Shown: positions 37,195 to 49,765, counted from the first letter of the stretch. The stretch is 64,000 nucleotides of DNA from Pectobacterium aroidearum (GCF_041228105.1 NZ_CP166097.1:1178001-1242000), one strand, 5' to 3'. Notes: generated from the sequence alone by a model not told the origin. Numbers and translations are program-made.

Positions 37195-37689
37195 ATGACG
37201 GAAGCTGACATTCTGCGGTTAAGTGTTTTGGTCGGTGAAAAACTGAAGGCGCGTGGTGCTACGCTGACGTGCGCGGAATCCTGTACTGGAGGTTGGCTGG
37301 CTAAGTCTATTACTGATGTTGCAGGTAGTTCCGGCTGGTTTGACTATGGCTTTGTGACATACAGCAATCTAGCCAAGCAGCGTCTGGTGAATGTGAGCGC
37401 GGAGACATTGGAACGGCACGGTGCGGTGAGTGAAGCTGTCGTCAATGAGATGGCCGCAGGGGCTTTGCAGGCCGCCGATGCAGATTTTGCCATATCGGTA
37501 AGCGGCATCGCCGGGCCCGATGGGGGGAGTGAAGAGAAGCCTGTCGGCACGGTATGGTTTGGCTTCACAGATAAACAGGGCGGGGCATTTGCGCGGACAA
37601 TCCGATTCAGTGGGGACAGAAACGCAGTTCGTCTGCAATCGGTTCACTTTGCGCTGCAAACGCTGCTCGACGCGTTTCTGAAAAAATAA
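37195..37689 (+). CDS. pncC: Nicotinamide-nucleotide amidase PncC (CinA C-terminal family)
   Basis: A 164-residue stand-alone CinA C-terminal domain. The signature TCAESCTGGWLAKSITDVAG holds the catalytic serine region, followed by AISVSGIAGPDGGSEEKPVG. It hydrolyses nicotinamide mononucleotide to nicotinate mononucleotide and ammonia in pyridine nucleotide recycling. The length and the position directly upstream of recA match E. coli pncC (ygaD). Confidence 0.92.
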   Translation: MTEADILRLSVLVGEKLKARGATLTCAESCTGGWLAKSITDVAGSSGWFDYGFVTYSNLAKQRLVNVSAETLERHGAVSEAVVNEMAAGALQAADADFAISVSGIAGPDGGSEEKPVGTVWFGFTDKQGGAFARTIRFSGDRNAVRLQSVHFALQTLLDAFLKK

Positions 37690-37691
37690 CC

Positions 37692-37719
37692 TTGATGCTG
37701 TATGCGCATACAGTATAAT
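37692..37719 (+). promoter_or_regulatory. recA promoter with LexA (SOS) box
   Basis: The -35 TTGATG (37692-37697) and -10 TATAAT (37714-37719) are 16 bases apart, and the spacer is entirely the palindrome CTGTATGCGCATACAG (37698-37713), a consensus LexA site. This is the same architecture as the E. coli recA promoter and indicates SOS induction. Confidence 0.95.
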
Positions 37720-37745
37720 GTCAGTAATTATTCGGCAATTCATGA

Positions 37746-38870
<1,125 letters not shown>

Positions 38871-38915
38871 TGGTGGCTGAATTCCCCGTGACAAAGCACA
38901 TCATCGGATAGATGG

Positions 38916-39410
38916 ATGAATAAACCCTTACGCTATGCGATGAATGTGCTTTCTGTTCGGGATTATAGTGAAGCCGAAATACGCCGCAAATGTGCGGCGT
39001 ATTTATATAAATCAGACAGCGCAGAAGCAGAAGATGAAGCGGGCGAAGCTACTGCTCGAGCTGCAGCAGAAGATGTGGAAGCTGCCATTGCTTACTGCAA
39101 GGAACACGGTTGGCTGGATGATGCGCGCTATGCTCGCCGCTATATCAACAGCCGAAGTCGCAAAGGCTATGGCGTCCAGCGAATTAAAATGGAGCTGAGC
39201 CAGAAAGGAATCGATAAGACGATATTAGCCACGGCATTAAACGAGAGTGAGATCGATTGGTGCGCGCTGGCGAAATCAGTTGTGGAACGAAAATTCGGGC
39301 ATCCTCTGTCCGATGAATGGAAAGACAAAGTCAAACATCAGCGATACCTGCTCTATCGTGGCTTCTTTCATGAAGAAATCCAGTCAATTTATACGAATTT
39401 TTCAGATTGA
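38916..39410 (+). CDS. recX: Regulatory protein RecX
   Basis: A 164-residue all-helical RecX with three-helix repeats (RYAMNVLSVRDYSEAEIRRK, DDARYARRYINSRSRKGYGV, DEWKDKVKHQRYLLYRGFFH). It inhibits RecA filament growth. It is probably expressed by read-through from recA, since no strong terminator separates them. A mildly repetitive Ala/Glu-rich insert (about residues 33-55) is a small lineage-specific variation. Confidence 0.93.
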   Translation: MNKPLRYAMNVLSVRDYSEAEIRRKCAAYLYKSDSAEAEDEAGEATARAAAEDVEAAIAYCKEHGWLDDARYARRYINSRSRKGYGVQRIKMELSQKGIDKTILATALNESEIDWCALAKSVVERKFGHPLSDEWKDKVKHQRYLLYRGFFHEEIQSIYTNFSD

Positions 39411-39548
39411 ACGCATACGGGATTTTACTTCCCATCGAAGAAAATTTATCTTATTCCCACTTTTTTGTTCGTGAGTTGCTCGGTAGCGTCAGCATGCTGG
39501 ACTAACCTTGCCCGCGACCTGTTCTTCTAGCTTGATTCCAGGACAATT

Positions 39549-42176
39549 ATGAGCAAGAGCACCGCTGAGATCCGTCAAGCGTTTCTCGATTTTTTCCACA
39601 GTAAGGGACACCAGGTTGTTGATAGCAGCTCTCTGGTGCCGAACAACGATCCTACATTGTTATTCACCAATGCGGGTATGAACCAGTTCAAAGATGTGTT
39701 CCTCGGTCTGGATAAACGTAACTATGTCCGAGCGACGACCTCGCAGCGCTGTGTGCGTGCCGGTGGTAAACATAATGATCTGGAAAACGTAGGTTATACC
39801 GCACGCCACCACACCTTCTTTGAAATGCTGGGTAACTTCAGCTTCGGTGATTACTTCAAGCATGATGCGATTCGCTATGCGTGGGAATTACTGACGTCTC
39901 CCCAGTGGTTCAACCTGCCAAAAGAGAAACTGTGGGTAACGGTATACGCAACGGATGACGAAGCCTACGATATTTGGGCTGATGAAGTTGGCGTACCGCG
40001 CGAAAGAATTATTCGTATTGGTGATAACAAAGGCGGACCTTACGCCTCTGATAACTTCTGGCAGATGGGTGAAACAGGGCCGTGTGGTCCATGTACCGAG
40101 ATTTTCTTCGATCACGGTGAACACATCGCCGGTGGCCCGCCGGGAAGCCCTGATGAAGACGGCGACCGCTATATCGAAATTTGGAACCTGGTGTTCATGC
40201 AGTTCAACCGTCAGGTTGATGGCACGATGCTGCCGCTGCCGAAACCTTCCGTCGATACCGGAATGGGGTTAGAACGTATTTCTGCCGTGTTACAACACGT
40301 CAATTCAAACTATGACATTGATTTGTTTAAAACGCTGATTGAGGCCGTTGCTAAAGCTGTCGGCACGACAGATTTAACCAATAAATCGCTGCGTGTTATC
40401 GCCGACCATATCCGCTCTTGTGCATTCCTGATTGCGGACGGCGTGACGCCATCGAATGAAAACCGTGGTTATGTTCTGCGCCGTATCATTCGCCGCGCTG
40501 CCCGTCACGGTAACATGCTAGGTGCTACGGATGCCTTCTTCTATAAACTGGTTGCGCCGCTGATTGAAGTCATGGGGCCGGCGGCGGCGGAGTTGAAAAA
40601 GCAGCAGTCTGTCGTTGAGCAAGCGCTGAAGATGGAAGAAGAGCAGTTTGCCCGTACGCTGGAACGCGGCCTGTCTCTGCTGGACGAGGAAATTAAAAAC
40701 CTGAAAGGGGATACGCTGGATGGCGAAACGGCCTTCCGCCTGTATGATACCTATGGTTTCCCTGTCGATCTCACTGCGGATGTGTGCCGCGAGCGTGGCC
40801 TGAAAGTCGATGAGGAAGGTTTTGAAGCGGCAATGACGGCTCAGCGTCAGCGCGCGCGTGAAGCCAGCGGATTTGGTGTGGATTACAACAGCCTTATCCG
40901 TGTGGATGAAAACACCCCATTCTGCGGCTATGAAAAAACGCAGCAGCAAGCGAAGGTGATTGCGCTTTATCACAACGGAAACGCGGTTGATCAGATTGCG
41001 GCAGGTGATGAAGCGGTAGTGATCCTGAACGAAACGCCATTCTATGGCGAATCCGGTGGTCAGGTTGGCGACCAGGGTGAACTGAAAAACGCGGGCGTCA
41101 GCTTTACCGTTCAGGATACGCAGAAATACGGTCAGGCAATCGGCCACGTCGGTAAACTGACGCAGGGTACACTGCGTGTTAACGACAGTGTTGATGCAAA
41201 CGTTGATAGCCAACGCCGCGATCGCATTCGTCTGAATCACTCTGCAACGCACCTGCTGCATGCCGCGCTGCGCCAGGTTCTGGGCGATCATGTTGCCCAG
41301 AAAGGTTCTCTGGTTAACGATAGCTATCTACGTTTTGACTTCTCACATACGGAAGCGATGAAACCTGAGCAGATTCGTCAGGTTGAAGATATCGTCAATG
41401 CGCAAATTCGCCGTAACCTTACTGTGCAAACGGATGTCATGGCGCTGGATGATGCGAGAGCGAAAGGCGCGATGGCGCTGTTCGGCGAGAAGTATGACGA
41501 CCATGTTCGTGTTCTGACGATGGGGGACTTCTCCATTGAACTGTGCGGTGGCACACACGCAAGTCGTACTGGTGATATCGGCCTGTTCCAAATCATTTCA
41601 GAATCAGGTACCGCAGCCGGGGTGCGCCGTATTGAAGCGACTACGGGTGAAAATGCGCTTTCTGCGCTGCACCGTCAGAGTGACGTTCTGCAAGATATCG
41701 CGCAACTGCTGAAAGGGGATAGTCACAACCTGACAGATAAGGTACGCTCTGTTTTAGATCGTGCTCGCGCGTTGGAGAAAGAGCTTCAGCAGTTGAAGGC
41801 TCAGCAAGCGGCGCAGGAAAGCTCGTCACTGTCTGGCAAAGCAAAAGAGGTTAGCGGCGTGAAGTTGCTGGTTACGCAACTGGACAACGTGGATCCTAAG
41901 CTACTGCGCACGATGGTGGATGACCTGAAGAATCAGTTAGGGTCTGCTGTTATTGTTCTTGGAACGGTGGCAGAAGGTCGGGTTAGCTTGATTTCTGGTG
42001 TAACGAAAGATCTGACTGACCGTGTCAAAGCTGGTGAACTGATTGGGTTTGTTGCCCAGCAGGTTGGCGGTAAAGGCGGTGGTCGCCCAGATATGGCTCA
42101 GGCTGGTGGTTCAGATGTGTCTGCACTACCTGCTGCGCTGGCAAGCGTTGAATCCTGGGTTGCTGCTAAGCTATAA
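39549..42176 (+). CDS. alaS: Alanyl-tRNA synthetase
   Basis: An 875-residue AlaRS of standard length. The class II catalytic core begins [20 protein letters not shown], and [18 protein letters not shown] follows. The editing domain has the zinc ligands HSATH and CGGTH, and the C-terminal C-Ala domain ends with the glycine-rich [15 protein letters not shown]. It charges tRNA-Ala and removes mischarged serine and glycine. It is bounded downstream by a terminator at 42215. Confidence 0.98.
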   Translation: MSKSTAEIRQAFLDFFHSKGHQVVDSSSLVPNNDPTLLFTNAGMNQFKDVFLGLDKRNYVRATTSQRCVRAGGKHNDLENVGYTARHHTFFEMLGNFSFGDYFKHDAIRYAWELLTSPQWFNLPKEKLWVTVYATDDEAYDIWADEVGVPRERIIRIGDNKGGPYASDNFWQMGETGPCGPCTEIFFDHGEHIAGGPPGSPDEDGDRYIEIWNLVFMQFNRQVDGTMLPLPKPSVDTGMGLERISAVLQHVNSNYDIDLFKTLIEAVAKAVGTTDLTNKSLRVIADHIRSCAFLIADGVTPSNENRGYVLRRIIRRAARHGNMLGATDAFFYKLVAPLIEVMGPAAAELKKQQSVVEQALKMEEEQFARTLERGLSLLDEEIKNLKGDTLDGETAFRLYDTYGFPVDLTADVCRERGLKVDEEGFEAAMTAQRQRAREASGFGVDYNSLIRVDENTPFCGYEKTQQQAKVIALYHNGNAVDQIAAGDEAVVILNETPFYGESGGQVGDQGELKNAGVSFTVQDTQKYGQAIGHVGKLTQGTLRVNDSVDANVDSQRRDRIRLNHSATHLLHAALRQVLGDHVAQKGSLVNDSYLRFDFSHTEAMKPEQIRQVEDIVNAQIRRNLTVQTDVMALDDARAKGAMALFGEKYDDHVRVLTMGDFSIELCGGTHASRTGDIGLFQIISESGTAAGVRRIEATTGENALSALHRQSDVLQDIAQLLKGDSHNLTDKVRSVLDRARALEKELQQLKAQQAAQESSSLSGKAKEVSGVKLLVTQLDNVDPKLLRTMVDDLKNQLGSAVIVLGTVAEGRVSLISGVTKDLTDRVKAGELIGFVAQQVGGKGGGRPDMAQAGGSDVSALPAALASVESWVAAKL

Positions 42177-42214
42177 AACGATAGATAACGTTTTTATTCG
42201 CGTTATCCAACAAA

Positions 42215-42244
42215 ACGCCATAACTTTCTGGTTGTGGCGTTTTT
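42215..42244 (+). terminator. alaS terminator
   Basis: ACGCCATAAC (42215-42224) pairs with GTTGTGGCGT (42231-42240) with one G-U pair and is followed by T residues. The 250 bases that follow, up to csrA, hold no gene and presumably the csrA promoters. Confidence 0.85.
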
Positions 42245-42502
42245 GTCTGCGGAAAAGGATCCGATAAATGGGATAGAACGTGTACTACTTTCAGATATTC
42301 TGAAGTACTACATGCTCAGTCCTGTTGTTGTGATAACAAAAGCACAAGCTACTGATATCGACTAAACTAACAAGTAGTGACAAACCGGAGTGTGATGGTG
42401 GTGCTTATACCATCGTCTAGGTTTACGTTTTCACGGCACATGATGGATAATGGCGGGGAGACAGAGAGACCCGACTCTTTATAATCTTTCAAGGAGCAAA
42501 GA

Positions 42503-42688
42503 ATGCTTATTTTGACTCGTCGAGTTGGCGAAACCCTCATGATCGGCGATGAGGTAACGGTTACCGTATTAGGAGTGAAAGGCAACCAGGTGCGTATTGG
42601 TGTTAATGCACCTAAAGAGGTTTCTGTCCACCGTGAAGAGATCTATCAGCGTATTCAGGCCGAAAAATCTCAACCAACGTCATATTGA
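42503..42688 (+). CDS. csrA: Carbon storage regulator CsrA (RsmA)
   Basis: A 61-residue RNA-binding dimer, essentially identical to E. coli CsrA over [20 protein letters not shown], and onward through [20 protein letters not shown]. It binds GGA motifs in mRNA leaders to repress translation. In Pectobacterium it is called RsmA and represses extracellular plant-cell-wall enzymes and quorum-sensing outputs. A strong ribosome site AAGGAG (42491-42496) precedes ATG 42503. The position between alaS and tRNA-Ser is conserved. Confidence 0.98.
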   Translation: MLILTRRVGETLMIGDEVTVTVLGVKGNQVRIGVNAPKEVSVHREEIYQRIQAEKSQPTSY

Positions 42689-42690
42689 TT

Positions 42691-42730
42691 GACAATGCGT
42701 CTCGTGTTCGCGGGACGCAATTGTTATTTC
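42691..42730 (+). terminator. Possible csrA terminator
   Basis: ACAATGCGTCTCG can pair with CGGGACGCAATTGT with a bulge and wobble, followed by a short T-rich stretch. It is weaker than the other terminators here. Confidence 0.5.
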
Positions 42731-42891
42731 CCGCTTTTCCCCCGCACATTTATCGATATATCCATTTTTACTGTGTGCGCCTTTTAGCAAGGTAACCGCC
42801 TGTTTTTCTGTCGATAAAACAGACTTTTTGTTGTGAAAATACGCATCTTGGATGCGAATTGTTCAAACAAACACAAGGTGGGAAAAATTGT

Positions 42892-42919
42892 TTGACTTAT
42901 AAGTCTGGGAAAGTAATAT
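42892..42919 (+). promoter_or_regulatory. Promoter of the tRNA-Ser/Arg cluster
   Basis: TTGACT (42892-42897) and TAATAT (42914-42919) are 16 bases apart, followed by a GC-rich discriminator (GTGCGCCACGC). This is the pattern of stringently controlled stable-RNA promoters. Confidence 0.85.
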
Positions 42920-42982
42920 GTGCGCCACGCAGTACCGGTGAGCACTAACAAGAAGTTCTTAGTAGCGAATCAGGTAATGTAA

Positions 42983-43075
42983 GGTGAGGTGGCCGAGAGG
43001 CTGAAGGCGCTCCCCTGCTAAGGGAGTATGCGGTCAAAAGCTGCATCGAGGGTTCGAATCCCTCCCTCACCGCCA
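42983..43075 (+). tRNA. serV: tRNA-Ser (GCT)
   Basis: A 93-base tRNA with acceptor GGTGAGG/CCTCACC, discriminator G, encoded CCA, a long variable arm and anticodon GCT at 43017-43019. It reads AGC/AGU codons. First gene of the cluster, as in E. coli serV-arg. Confidence 0.97.
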
Positions 43076-43083
43076 TTTAATAT

Positions 43084-43160
43084 GCATCCGTAGCTCAGCT
43101 GGATAGAGTACTCGGCTACGAACCGAGCGGTCGGAGGTTCGAATCCTCCCGGATGCACCA
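43084..43160 (+). tRNA. tRNA-Arg (ACG), copy 1
   Basis: A 77-base tRNA with acceptor GCATCCG/CGGATGC, anticodon ACG at 43118-43120 (inosine-modified in vivo) and encoded CCA. It starts 8 bases after tRNA-Ser. Confidence 0.97.
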
Positions 43161-43232
43161 TTAAGCACTTGCCTTTGCAAGGCAAGTAGTATTAGTAAAA
43201 GTAAGTTTTGTCGTAGATAAAGAATCATTAAT

Positions 43233-43309
43233 GCATCCGTAGCTCAGCTGGATAGAGTACTCGGCTACGAACCGAGCGGTCGGAGGTTCGAATCCTCCCG
43301 GATGCACCA
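43233..43309 (+). tRNA. tRNA-Arg (ACG), copy 2
   Basis: Identical in sequence to copy 1, 72 bases further on, with encoded CCA. Its role is to raise dosage of the major Arg tRNA reading CGU/CGC/CGA. Confidence 0.97.
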
Positions 43310-43354
43310 TTCTTAAGTATCTCGTTCAATTCCCTTATTTCTGCACCACACTCT

Positions 43355-43431
43355 GCATCCGTAGCTCAGCTGGATAGAGTACTCGGCTACGAACCGAGCG
43401 GTCGGAGGTTCGAATCCTCCCGGATGCACCA
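43355..43431 (+). tRNA. tRNA-Arg (ACG), copy 3
   Basis: Identical to copies 1 and 2, 45 bases after copy 2, with encoded CCA. It is the last intact tRNA in the cluster. Confidence 0.97.
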
Positions 43432-43548
43432 TATTTCGATATGGATTAAGGTTGTTATCTTGCTCTTATAATCGATCATTTTTGATTACAAGACCAAGGG
43501 AGTAAAACGTTGCTTTAGCAACGGTCCGAAGGGCAAGGCGAAGCCGAG

Positions 43549-43567
43549 TAATCCTCTCGGATGCACC
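43549..43567 (+). pseudogene. 3' remnant of a fourth tRNA-Arg
   Basis: AATCCTCTCGGATGCACCA is the T-arm/acceptor end of tRNA-Arg with a small change. The bases after it (ATATTCTGATG, GTTATCTTAC) also echo those after copy 3 (ATATTTCGATA, GTTATCTTGC), so a whole repeat unit decayed. No 5' half is present. Confidence 0.7.
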
Positions 43568-43970
43568 ATATTCTGATGTAAATAAAATCGTTATCTTACT
43601 TCCTACGTTAGCGCGACTTAATAAGTGCAAGGATAATATTGCGTAGTCGACGCCTTATCAGGACGGTACAAATCAAACACTGTATCTCAGATACACCACT
43701 TCTGTTTTACCAATATGTTTGCTACCTACTTTTAGCGCGATAGCAGCATTGTGCTCTCTTGCCTATTCAGAACGATATTTCTCCCATCATGTTCGTACCT
43801 TAATTCTTGCTCTTATCCTGTCTGTATACCGATATTGAATCGGTGAACAAATAACGATTTTCTTACCACTATGGTAGTAATAACCTGTTTTTTATAAGGT
43901 TATTGAGTAAGCGACAACGTTTTCACTTTACGATAAAGTAAGCTCTCTTTTCAGTGATCATGGAGTCATG
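43568..43970 (+). other. Intergenic stretch before yqaB
   Basis: About 400 bases without a gene. Two hairpins near its end are visible: TACCA/TGGTA around 43865-43877, and AATAACCT (43879-43886) with AGGTTATT (43897-43904). These could be the end of the tRNA transcript or the yqaB leader. Confidence 0.4.
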
Positions 43971-44537
43971 ATGTACGATCGCTATCAAGGGCTGATCTTT
44001 GATATGGATGGCACCCTGCTCGATACTGAGCCGACGCACCATAAAGCGTGGGATCAGGTTCTTGCACGGTATGGTATGAGATATGATGCCCGTGCCATGA
44101 CAGCATTGAACGGCTCGCCCACCTGGCATATTGCACAGCGTATTATCGACAGTCATCAGGCTGATATTGATCCTCACCAACTGGCGGCGGAAAAAACGGC
44201 CGTTGTTGAGGAAATGCTGCTGGATACAGTAAAACCACTGCCGCTGATTGATGTGGTTAAGCATTATCGCGGGCGCCGCCCTATGGCGGTTGGTACGGGT
44301 AGCACGCATGGCATGGCTGATAGATTACTAACGCATTTGGGTTTGCATGATTATTTTGATGCAATTGTCGGGGCGGATGATGTTATTCAGCATAAGCCTT
44401 TCCCTGATACCTTTCTGCGCTGCGCAGCGTTGATTTCTGTTGCACCAGAACACTGTATCGTGTTTGAAGATGCAGACTACGGTATTGAAGCCGCCAAGCG
44501 AGCTAACATGGCCGTGGTTGACGTCCGTACATTGTGA
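43971..44537 (+). CDS. yqaB: HAD-family sugar phosphatase YqaB
   Basis: A 188-residue HAD phosphatase. Motif I is FDMDGTLLDTEPTHHKAWDQ (nucleophile and acid aspartates), then MAVGTGSTHGMADRLL, and motif IV FEDADYGIEAA. E. coli YqaB dephosphorylates fructose-1-phosphate and related sugars. ATG 43971 is preferred over 43968 because of the GGAG spacing (43962-43965). It overlaps yqaA by GTGA. Confidence 0.92.
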   Translation: MYDRYQGLIFDMDGTLLDTEPTHHKAWDQVLARYGMRYDARAMTALNGSPTWHIAQRIIDSHQADIDPHQLAAEKTAVVEEMLLDTVKPLPLIDVVKHYRGRRPMAVGTGSTHGMADRLLTHLGLHDYFDAIVGADDVIQHKPFPDTFLRCAALISVAPEHCIVFEDADYGIEAAKRANMAVVDVRTL

Positions 44538-44962
44538 GTGAGTTCTGGGCCGTTTTTTCTCTTTTCTGGAGTAGCCTGCTCAGTGCAACATTGCTGCCCG
44601 GCAGTTCGGAAGTACTGCTAGTAACGTTATTGCTTGCTGACAGTGCCAAACCCTACCTGTTGATCGCTGTAGCGACGGTAGGAAATACGCTGGGCGGGTT
44701 AACAAATATTTTTATAGGGCGCTTACTCCCTCAGCCAAAACAACAAGCTGGGTATACGGTGGCCATGCGTTGGTTACAGCGCTATGGTTGCGCTGCGCTG
44801 TTGTTTAGCTGGGTACCGATAGTAGGCGATTTATTGTGCGTGTTAGCGGGTTGGCTACGCATGCCCTGGGTGCAATCGGCGGTTTTCATCGGTATTGGAA
44901 AAGCGCTGCGGTATATCGTATTGGCAGGTATAACGTTACAGGGGATGGCGTGGTGGTCTTAA
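44534..44962 (+). CDS. yqaA: Inner-membrane protein YqaA (DedA-like)
   Basis: A 142-residue membrane protein with about four hydrophobic segments and a VTT/DedA-type N-terminus (FWSSLLSATLLPGSSEVLLV, TVGNTLGGLTNIFIGR). The GTG start overlaps the yqaB stop, so the two are translationally coupled as in E. coli. It may be a lipid-scramblase-like protein by family, but the function is unproven. Confidence 0.9.
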   Translation: MSEFWAVFSLFWSSLLSATLLPGSSEVLLVTLLLADSAKPYLLIAVATVGNTLGGLTNIFIGRLLPQPKQQAGYTVAMRWLQRYGCAALLFSWVPIVGDLLCVLAGWLRMPWVQSAVFIGIGKALRYIVLAGITLQGMAWWS

Positions 44963-45029
44963 CCAGATTGCAATGCGAACTGGTGAGAGCTACTGAGTTT
45001 CAATTATGCTTACAACCATTACATTTTAA

Positions 45030-46598
<1,569 letters not shown>

Positions 46599-46606
46599 AA
46601 AGAAAA

Positions 46607-46625
46607 GGCCACAGAAACTGTGGCC
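46607..46625 (+). terminator. Hairpin after gshA
   Basis: Perfect stem GGCCACAG/CTGTGGCC with an AAA loop but without a T-run, so it is a weak or Rho-assisted terminator. Confidence 0.55.
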
Positions 46626-46751
46626 AAATAAACATCTCTAATAGGGATGATGATAATAAATGCGCGTCTTTCAGTAAGTCAGACTCGCATAAAAAGGAAA
46701 AGTTCTCGGAAACGAGAAAAAATGAATTTTTTTCTTTGAGGAGGTGGAATT

Positions 46752-47267
46752 ATGCCGTTACTAGATAGCTTTACTGTTGATCATACTCGTATGGCCGCAC
46801 CTGCCGTTCGGGTCGCTAAAACCATGAAAACCCCTCATGGCGACAATATTACGGTATTTGATCTGCGGTTCTGCCGTCCGAACATCGAAGTGATGCCGGA
46901 GCGAGGAATCCATACGCTTGAGCACCTGTTTGCGGGCTTTATGCGCGATCATTTAAACGGGGATGGCGTGGAAATTATCGACATCTCTCCGATGGGATGC
47001 CGTACCGGTTTCTACATGAGCCTGATTGGTACGCCGGACGAGCAACGTGTTGCCGATTCCTGGAAAGCGGCGATGGCGGACGTTCTGAAAGTGACCGACC
47101 AGCGTAAAATTCCTGAACTGAACGAATTCCAGTGTGGCACCTATGAGATGCACTCGCTGAAAGAAGCGCAGGAAATCGCTCAGCACATCGTGGATAGCGA
47201 TATTGGTATCAACCAAAATGACGATCTGGCGCTGCCGAAAGATAAGCTGGCCGAGCTGCATATCTAG
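46752..47267 (+). CDS. luxS: S-ribosylhomocysteine lyase, autoinducer-2 synthase LuxS
   Basis: A 171-residue LuxS with complete metal site H54-x-x-x-H58 (HTLEH) and C128 (EFQCGTYEM) plus catalytic Cys83 (SPMGCRTGF). It splits S-ribosylhomocysteine into homocysteine and DPD, the AI-2 precursor, in the activated methyl cycle. A very strong ribosome site (GAGGAGGTGG) precedes ATG 46752. Monocistronic, with a terminator at 47291. Confidence 0.98.
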   Translation: MPLLDSFTVDHTRMAAPAVRVAKTMKTPHGDNITVFDLRFCRPNIEVMPERGIHTLEHLFAGFMRDHLNGDGVEIIDISPMGCRTGFYMSLIGTPDEQRVADSWKAAMADVLKVTDQRKIPELNEFQCGTYEMHSLKEAQEIAQHIVDSDIGINQNDDLALPKDKLAELHI

Positions 47268-47290
47268 TTTGTCGGATAAGCGCAGATAAA

Positions 47291-47322
47291 AAAGAGAGCC
47301 GAAAGTTGGCTCTCTTTTTTTG
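47291..47322. terminator. luxS terminator (probably bidirectional)
   Basis: AAAGAGAGCC (47291-47300) pairs with GGCTCTCTTT (47308-47317), flanked by A and T runs. It also suits the convergent ypjD gene. Confidence 0.9.
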
Positions 47323-47336
47323 TGTTCGAGGAAGTG

Positions 47337-48131
47337 TCAGACGGCAAGAAAGTGCTGTATAACCCGGCTACCAAAGTAGGAAAGCGTTAGCATCAGCGCA
47401 CCGAGCAGGCTGAACCAGACAACGCGCCGACCGCGCCACCCTTCATGGTAATGTCCCCAGAGCAGCAGAATATAGATGAACCACGCAAACAGGGAGAACA
47501 CGGCCTTGTGCAGATTCTCTTTGTTATCGATCAGATCGTCCATGTAGAACAAGCCAGTACAGAGCGTTAGCGTGAGTAGAATGACGCCTATCTGTGTAAT
47601 GTGAAACATTTTACGCTCAATGCCCATCAGCGGCGGCATGTCAGCGGCAAATCCCAGCTTTTTATTCTTGAGCAGATAATCCAGCCAGGCGAGCTGGAGT
47701 GCATAAAGAGCAGCAATTAACAGCGTGGCATAAGAGAAAAGTGCTAGGCCAATATGGATCATCAAGCCCGGAGACGCTTCCAGATGCGTAATAAATTCAC
47801 TTGGCATGAAGCTGGCGAAGGCCAGATTGATCAGTGCAAAAGTGTAGACGATAGGAAGAATAAACCAGCCACGATCGCGCGAGGCGACAATCGTCATCAC
47901 CGTACAGATAATGAGACTGACCAGCGAACCGATATTCAGCAGGCTAAGGTTTTGGCCGACCTGAACATCGAAAATGCGTTGATAGAGCGCCACCGCATGG
48001 CAGATTAGCGCAGCGCTGGCCGAGAGTATTGCCAGCCGACGATATGCACTGTTCTTGCGCAGCAGACTGGGGATAATCAGTCCGAGGCTGAGTGTGTAGG
48101 CGACAAGCGCCACAATAGCGAAAACAGACAT
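47337..48131 (-). CDS. ypjD: Inner-membrane protein YpjD, cytochrome c assembly (CcsA-like) family
   Basis: A 264-residue protein with eight predicted membrane segments and a CcsA/CcmC-like heme-handling fold. Candidate His residues lie in IHIGLALFSYATLL and in FYMDDLIDNKENLHKAVFSL. E. coli ypjD sits divergently beside ffh in the same way and has the same length. Its exact function is not established. Confidence 0.9.
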   Translation of the reverse strand: MSVFAIVALVAYTLSLGLIIPSLLRKNSAYRRLAILSASAALICHAVALYQRIFDVQVGQNLSLLNIGSLVSLIICTVMTIVASRDRGWFILPIVYTFALINLAFASFMPSEFITHLEASPGLMIHIGLALFSYATLLIAALYALQLAWLDYLLKNKKLGFAADMPPLMGIERKMFHITQIGVILLTLTLCTGLFYMDDLIDNKENLHKAVFSLFAWFIYILLLWGHYHEGWRGRRVVWFSLLGALMLTLSYFGSRVIQHFLAV

Positions 48132-48300
48132 ACAAATAGGTTATTAAATATCAACTAGGTAAAATGAAGAATCAGTATAGCGTTAGTCGTCGTGGGTACC
48201 AACAGTTCTCCATCAGCAGCACTGAGATCGTTCCCGCTTTTGTGTATAATCTCTTCCATTCGTGTCGCGCTGGCGGCCTGTCTTACGTTGAGCATGAGAT

Positions 48301-49662
48301 ATGTTTGAAAATTTAACCGATCGACTCTCGCGCACATTGCGCAACATCAGTGGCCGCGGGCGGTTGACTGAAGACAACATAAAAGAAACGCTGCGTGAAG
48401 TGCGTATGGCATTGCTGGAAGCCGACGTCGCGTTACCCGTGGTGCGTGATTTTATCAATCGCGTGAAAGAACGTGCCGTCGGGCATGAAGTTAATAAAAG
48501 TCTGACGCCAGGCCAAGAGTTCGTCAAAATTGTTAAGAATGAACTCGTCAGCGCCATGGGTGAAATCAATGCCGAGCTGAATCTTGCTGCGCAGCCGCCA
48601 GCAGTTGTTTTGATGGCGGGTCTGCAAGGTGCGGGTAAAACAACCAGCGTGGGTAAGCTGGGTAAATTCCTGCGTGAAAAGCAGAAGAAAAAAGTGCTGG
48701 TCGTTTCTGCCGACGTTTATCGTCCTGCGGCGATTAAGCAATTGGAAACGCTGGCAGAGCAGGTTGGGGTCGATTTTTTCCCGTCAGACGTGCAGGAAAA
48801 GCCGCTTGCTATTGTAGAACGAGCCTTACAACACGCTAAGCTGAAATTCTACGATGTATTGTTGGTGGATACCGCGGGTCGTCTCCACGTTGACGACGCG
48901 ATGATGGACGAGATCAAACAGGTTCACGCGGCGATTAAGCCAGTTGAAACGCTGTTTGTTGTTGATGCCATGACAGGGCAGGATGCGGCGAATACGGCGA
49001 AAGCCTTTAATGAAGCGCTGCCGCTGACTGGTGTGATCCTCACCAAAATTGATGGCGATGCTCGCGGCGGTGCGGCGTTGTCTATTCGTCATATTACCGG
49101 CAAGCCGATTAAATTCCTCGGTGTCGGTGAGAAAACCGAAGCGCTGGAGCCGTTTTACCCTGAGCGTGTGGCATCGCGCATTCTCGGCATGGGCGATGTG
49201 CTTTCACTGATTGAAGATATTGAAAGCAAGGTCGACCGTACACAGGCAGAGAAGTTAGCGAAGAAGCTTAAGAAGGGAGATGGGTTTGATTTGACCGATT
49301 TTCTGGATCAGCTCAAGCAGATGCGCAATATGGGCGGCATGGCGAGCATGATGAGCAAAATGCCCGGTATGGGCCAATTGCCTGATAATGTGAAATCGCA
49401 AATGGATGACAAGGTGCTGGTACGTATGGAAGCGATCATTAATTCAATGACGCATCAGGAACGTGCCAAACCTGAGATCATCAAAGGATCGCGCAAACGT
49501 CGTATCGCGATGGGCTCTGGCATGCAGGTGCAGGATGTAAACCGTCTTCTGAAACAGTTCGATGATATGCAGCGAATGATGAAGAAGATGAAAAACGGCG
49601 GCCTGGCGAAAATGATGCGCGGTATGAAAGGGATGATGCCACCAGGATTCCCGGGGCGTTAA
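48301..49662 (+). CDS. ffh: Signal recognition particle protein Ffh
   Basis: A 453-residue SRP54 GTPase. The helical N domain is followed by G-domain motifs GLQGAGKTTSVGKLG, DTAGRLHVD and TKIDGDARGGA, and then the methionine-rich M domain (about residues 300-453, MRNMGGMASMMSKMPGMGQL) that binds 4.5S RNA and signal sequences. It delivers nascent inner-membrane proteins to FtsY. It is divergent from ypjD and upstream of the rpsP operon. Confidence 0.98.
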   Translation: MFENLTDRLSRTLRNISGRGRLTEDNIKETLREVRMALLEADVALPVVRDFINRVKERAVGHEVNKSLTPGQEFVKIVKNELVSAMGEINAELNLAAQPPAVVLMAGLQGAGKTTSVGKLGKFLREKQKKKVLVVSADVYRPAAIKQLETLAEQVGVDFFPSDVQEKPLAIVERALQHAKLKFYDVLLVDTAGRLHVDDAMMDEIKQVHAAIKPVETLFVVDAMTGQDAANTAKAFNEALPLTGVILTKIDGDARGGAALSIRHITGKPIKFLGVGEKTEALEPFYPERVASRILGMGDVLSLIEDIESKVDRTQAEKLAKKLKKGDGFDLTDFLDQLKQMRNMGGMASMMSKMPGMGQLPDNVKSQMDDKVLVRMEAIINSMTHQERAKPEIIKGSRKRRIAMGSGMQVQDVNRLLKQFDDMQRMMKKMKNGGLAKMMRGMKGMMPPGFPGR

Positions 49663-49765
49663 CCACCGAAACCGATGGTGCAGAGAAACTCTTGGCGAGA
49701 TTACACGCTTTAGATTGCTTTTTGCGCCAAAATGAGTAAAATTTTCGGGCTTTTTATATGACATA

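Noticed and set aside
40518..41291. A 257-codon minus-strand frame inside alaS
   Set aside because: AlaRS in this segment is fully conserved and the antisense product shows no family features; a shadow frame.
43084..43431. Regularly spaced 77-base identical repeats resembling an array such as CRISPR
   Set aside because: Each repeat folds as a complete tRNA-Arg with encoded CCA; the spacing is irregular (72 and 45 bases), and no cas genes are present.
46607..46740. A possible riboswitch or leader peptide upstream of luxS
   Set aside because: Only the gshA hairpin and a very strong ribosome site are visible; there is no second structure or short frame with regulatory codons.
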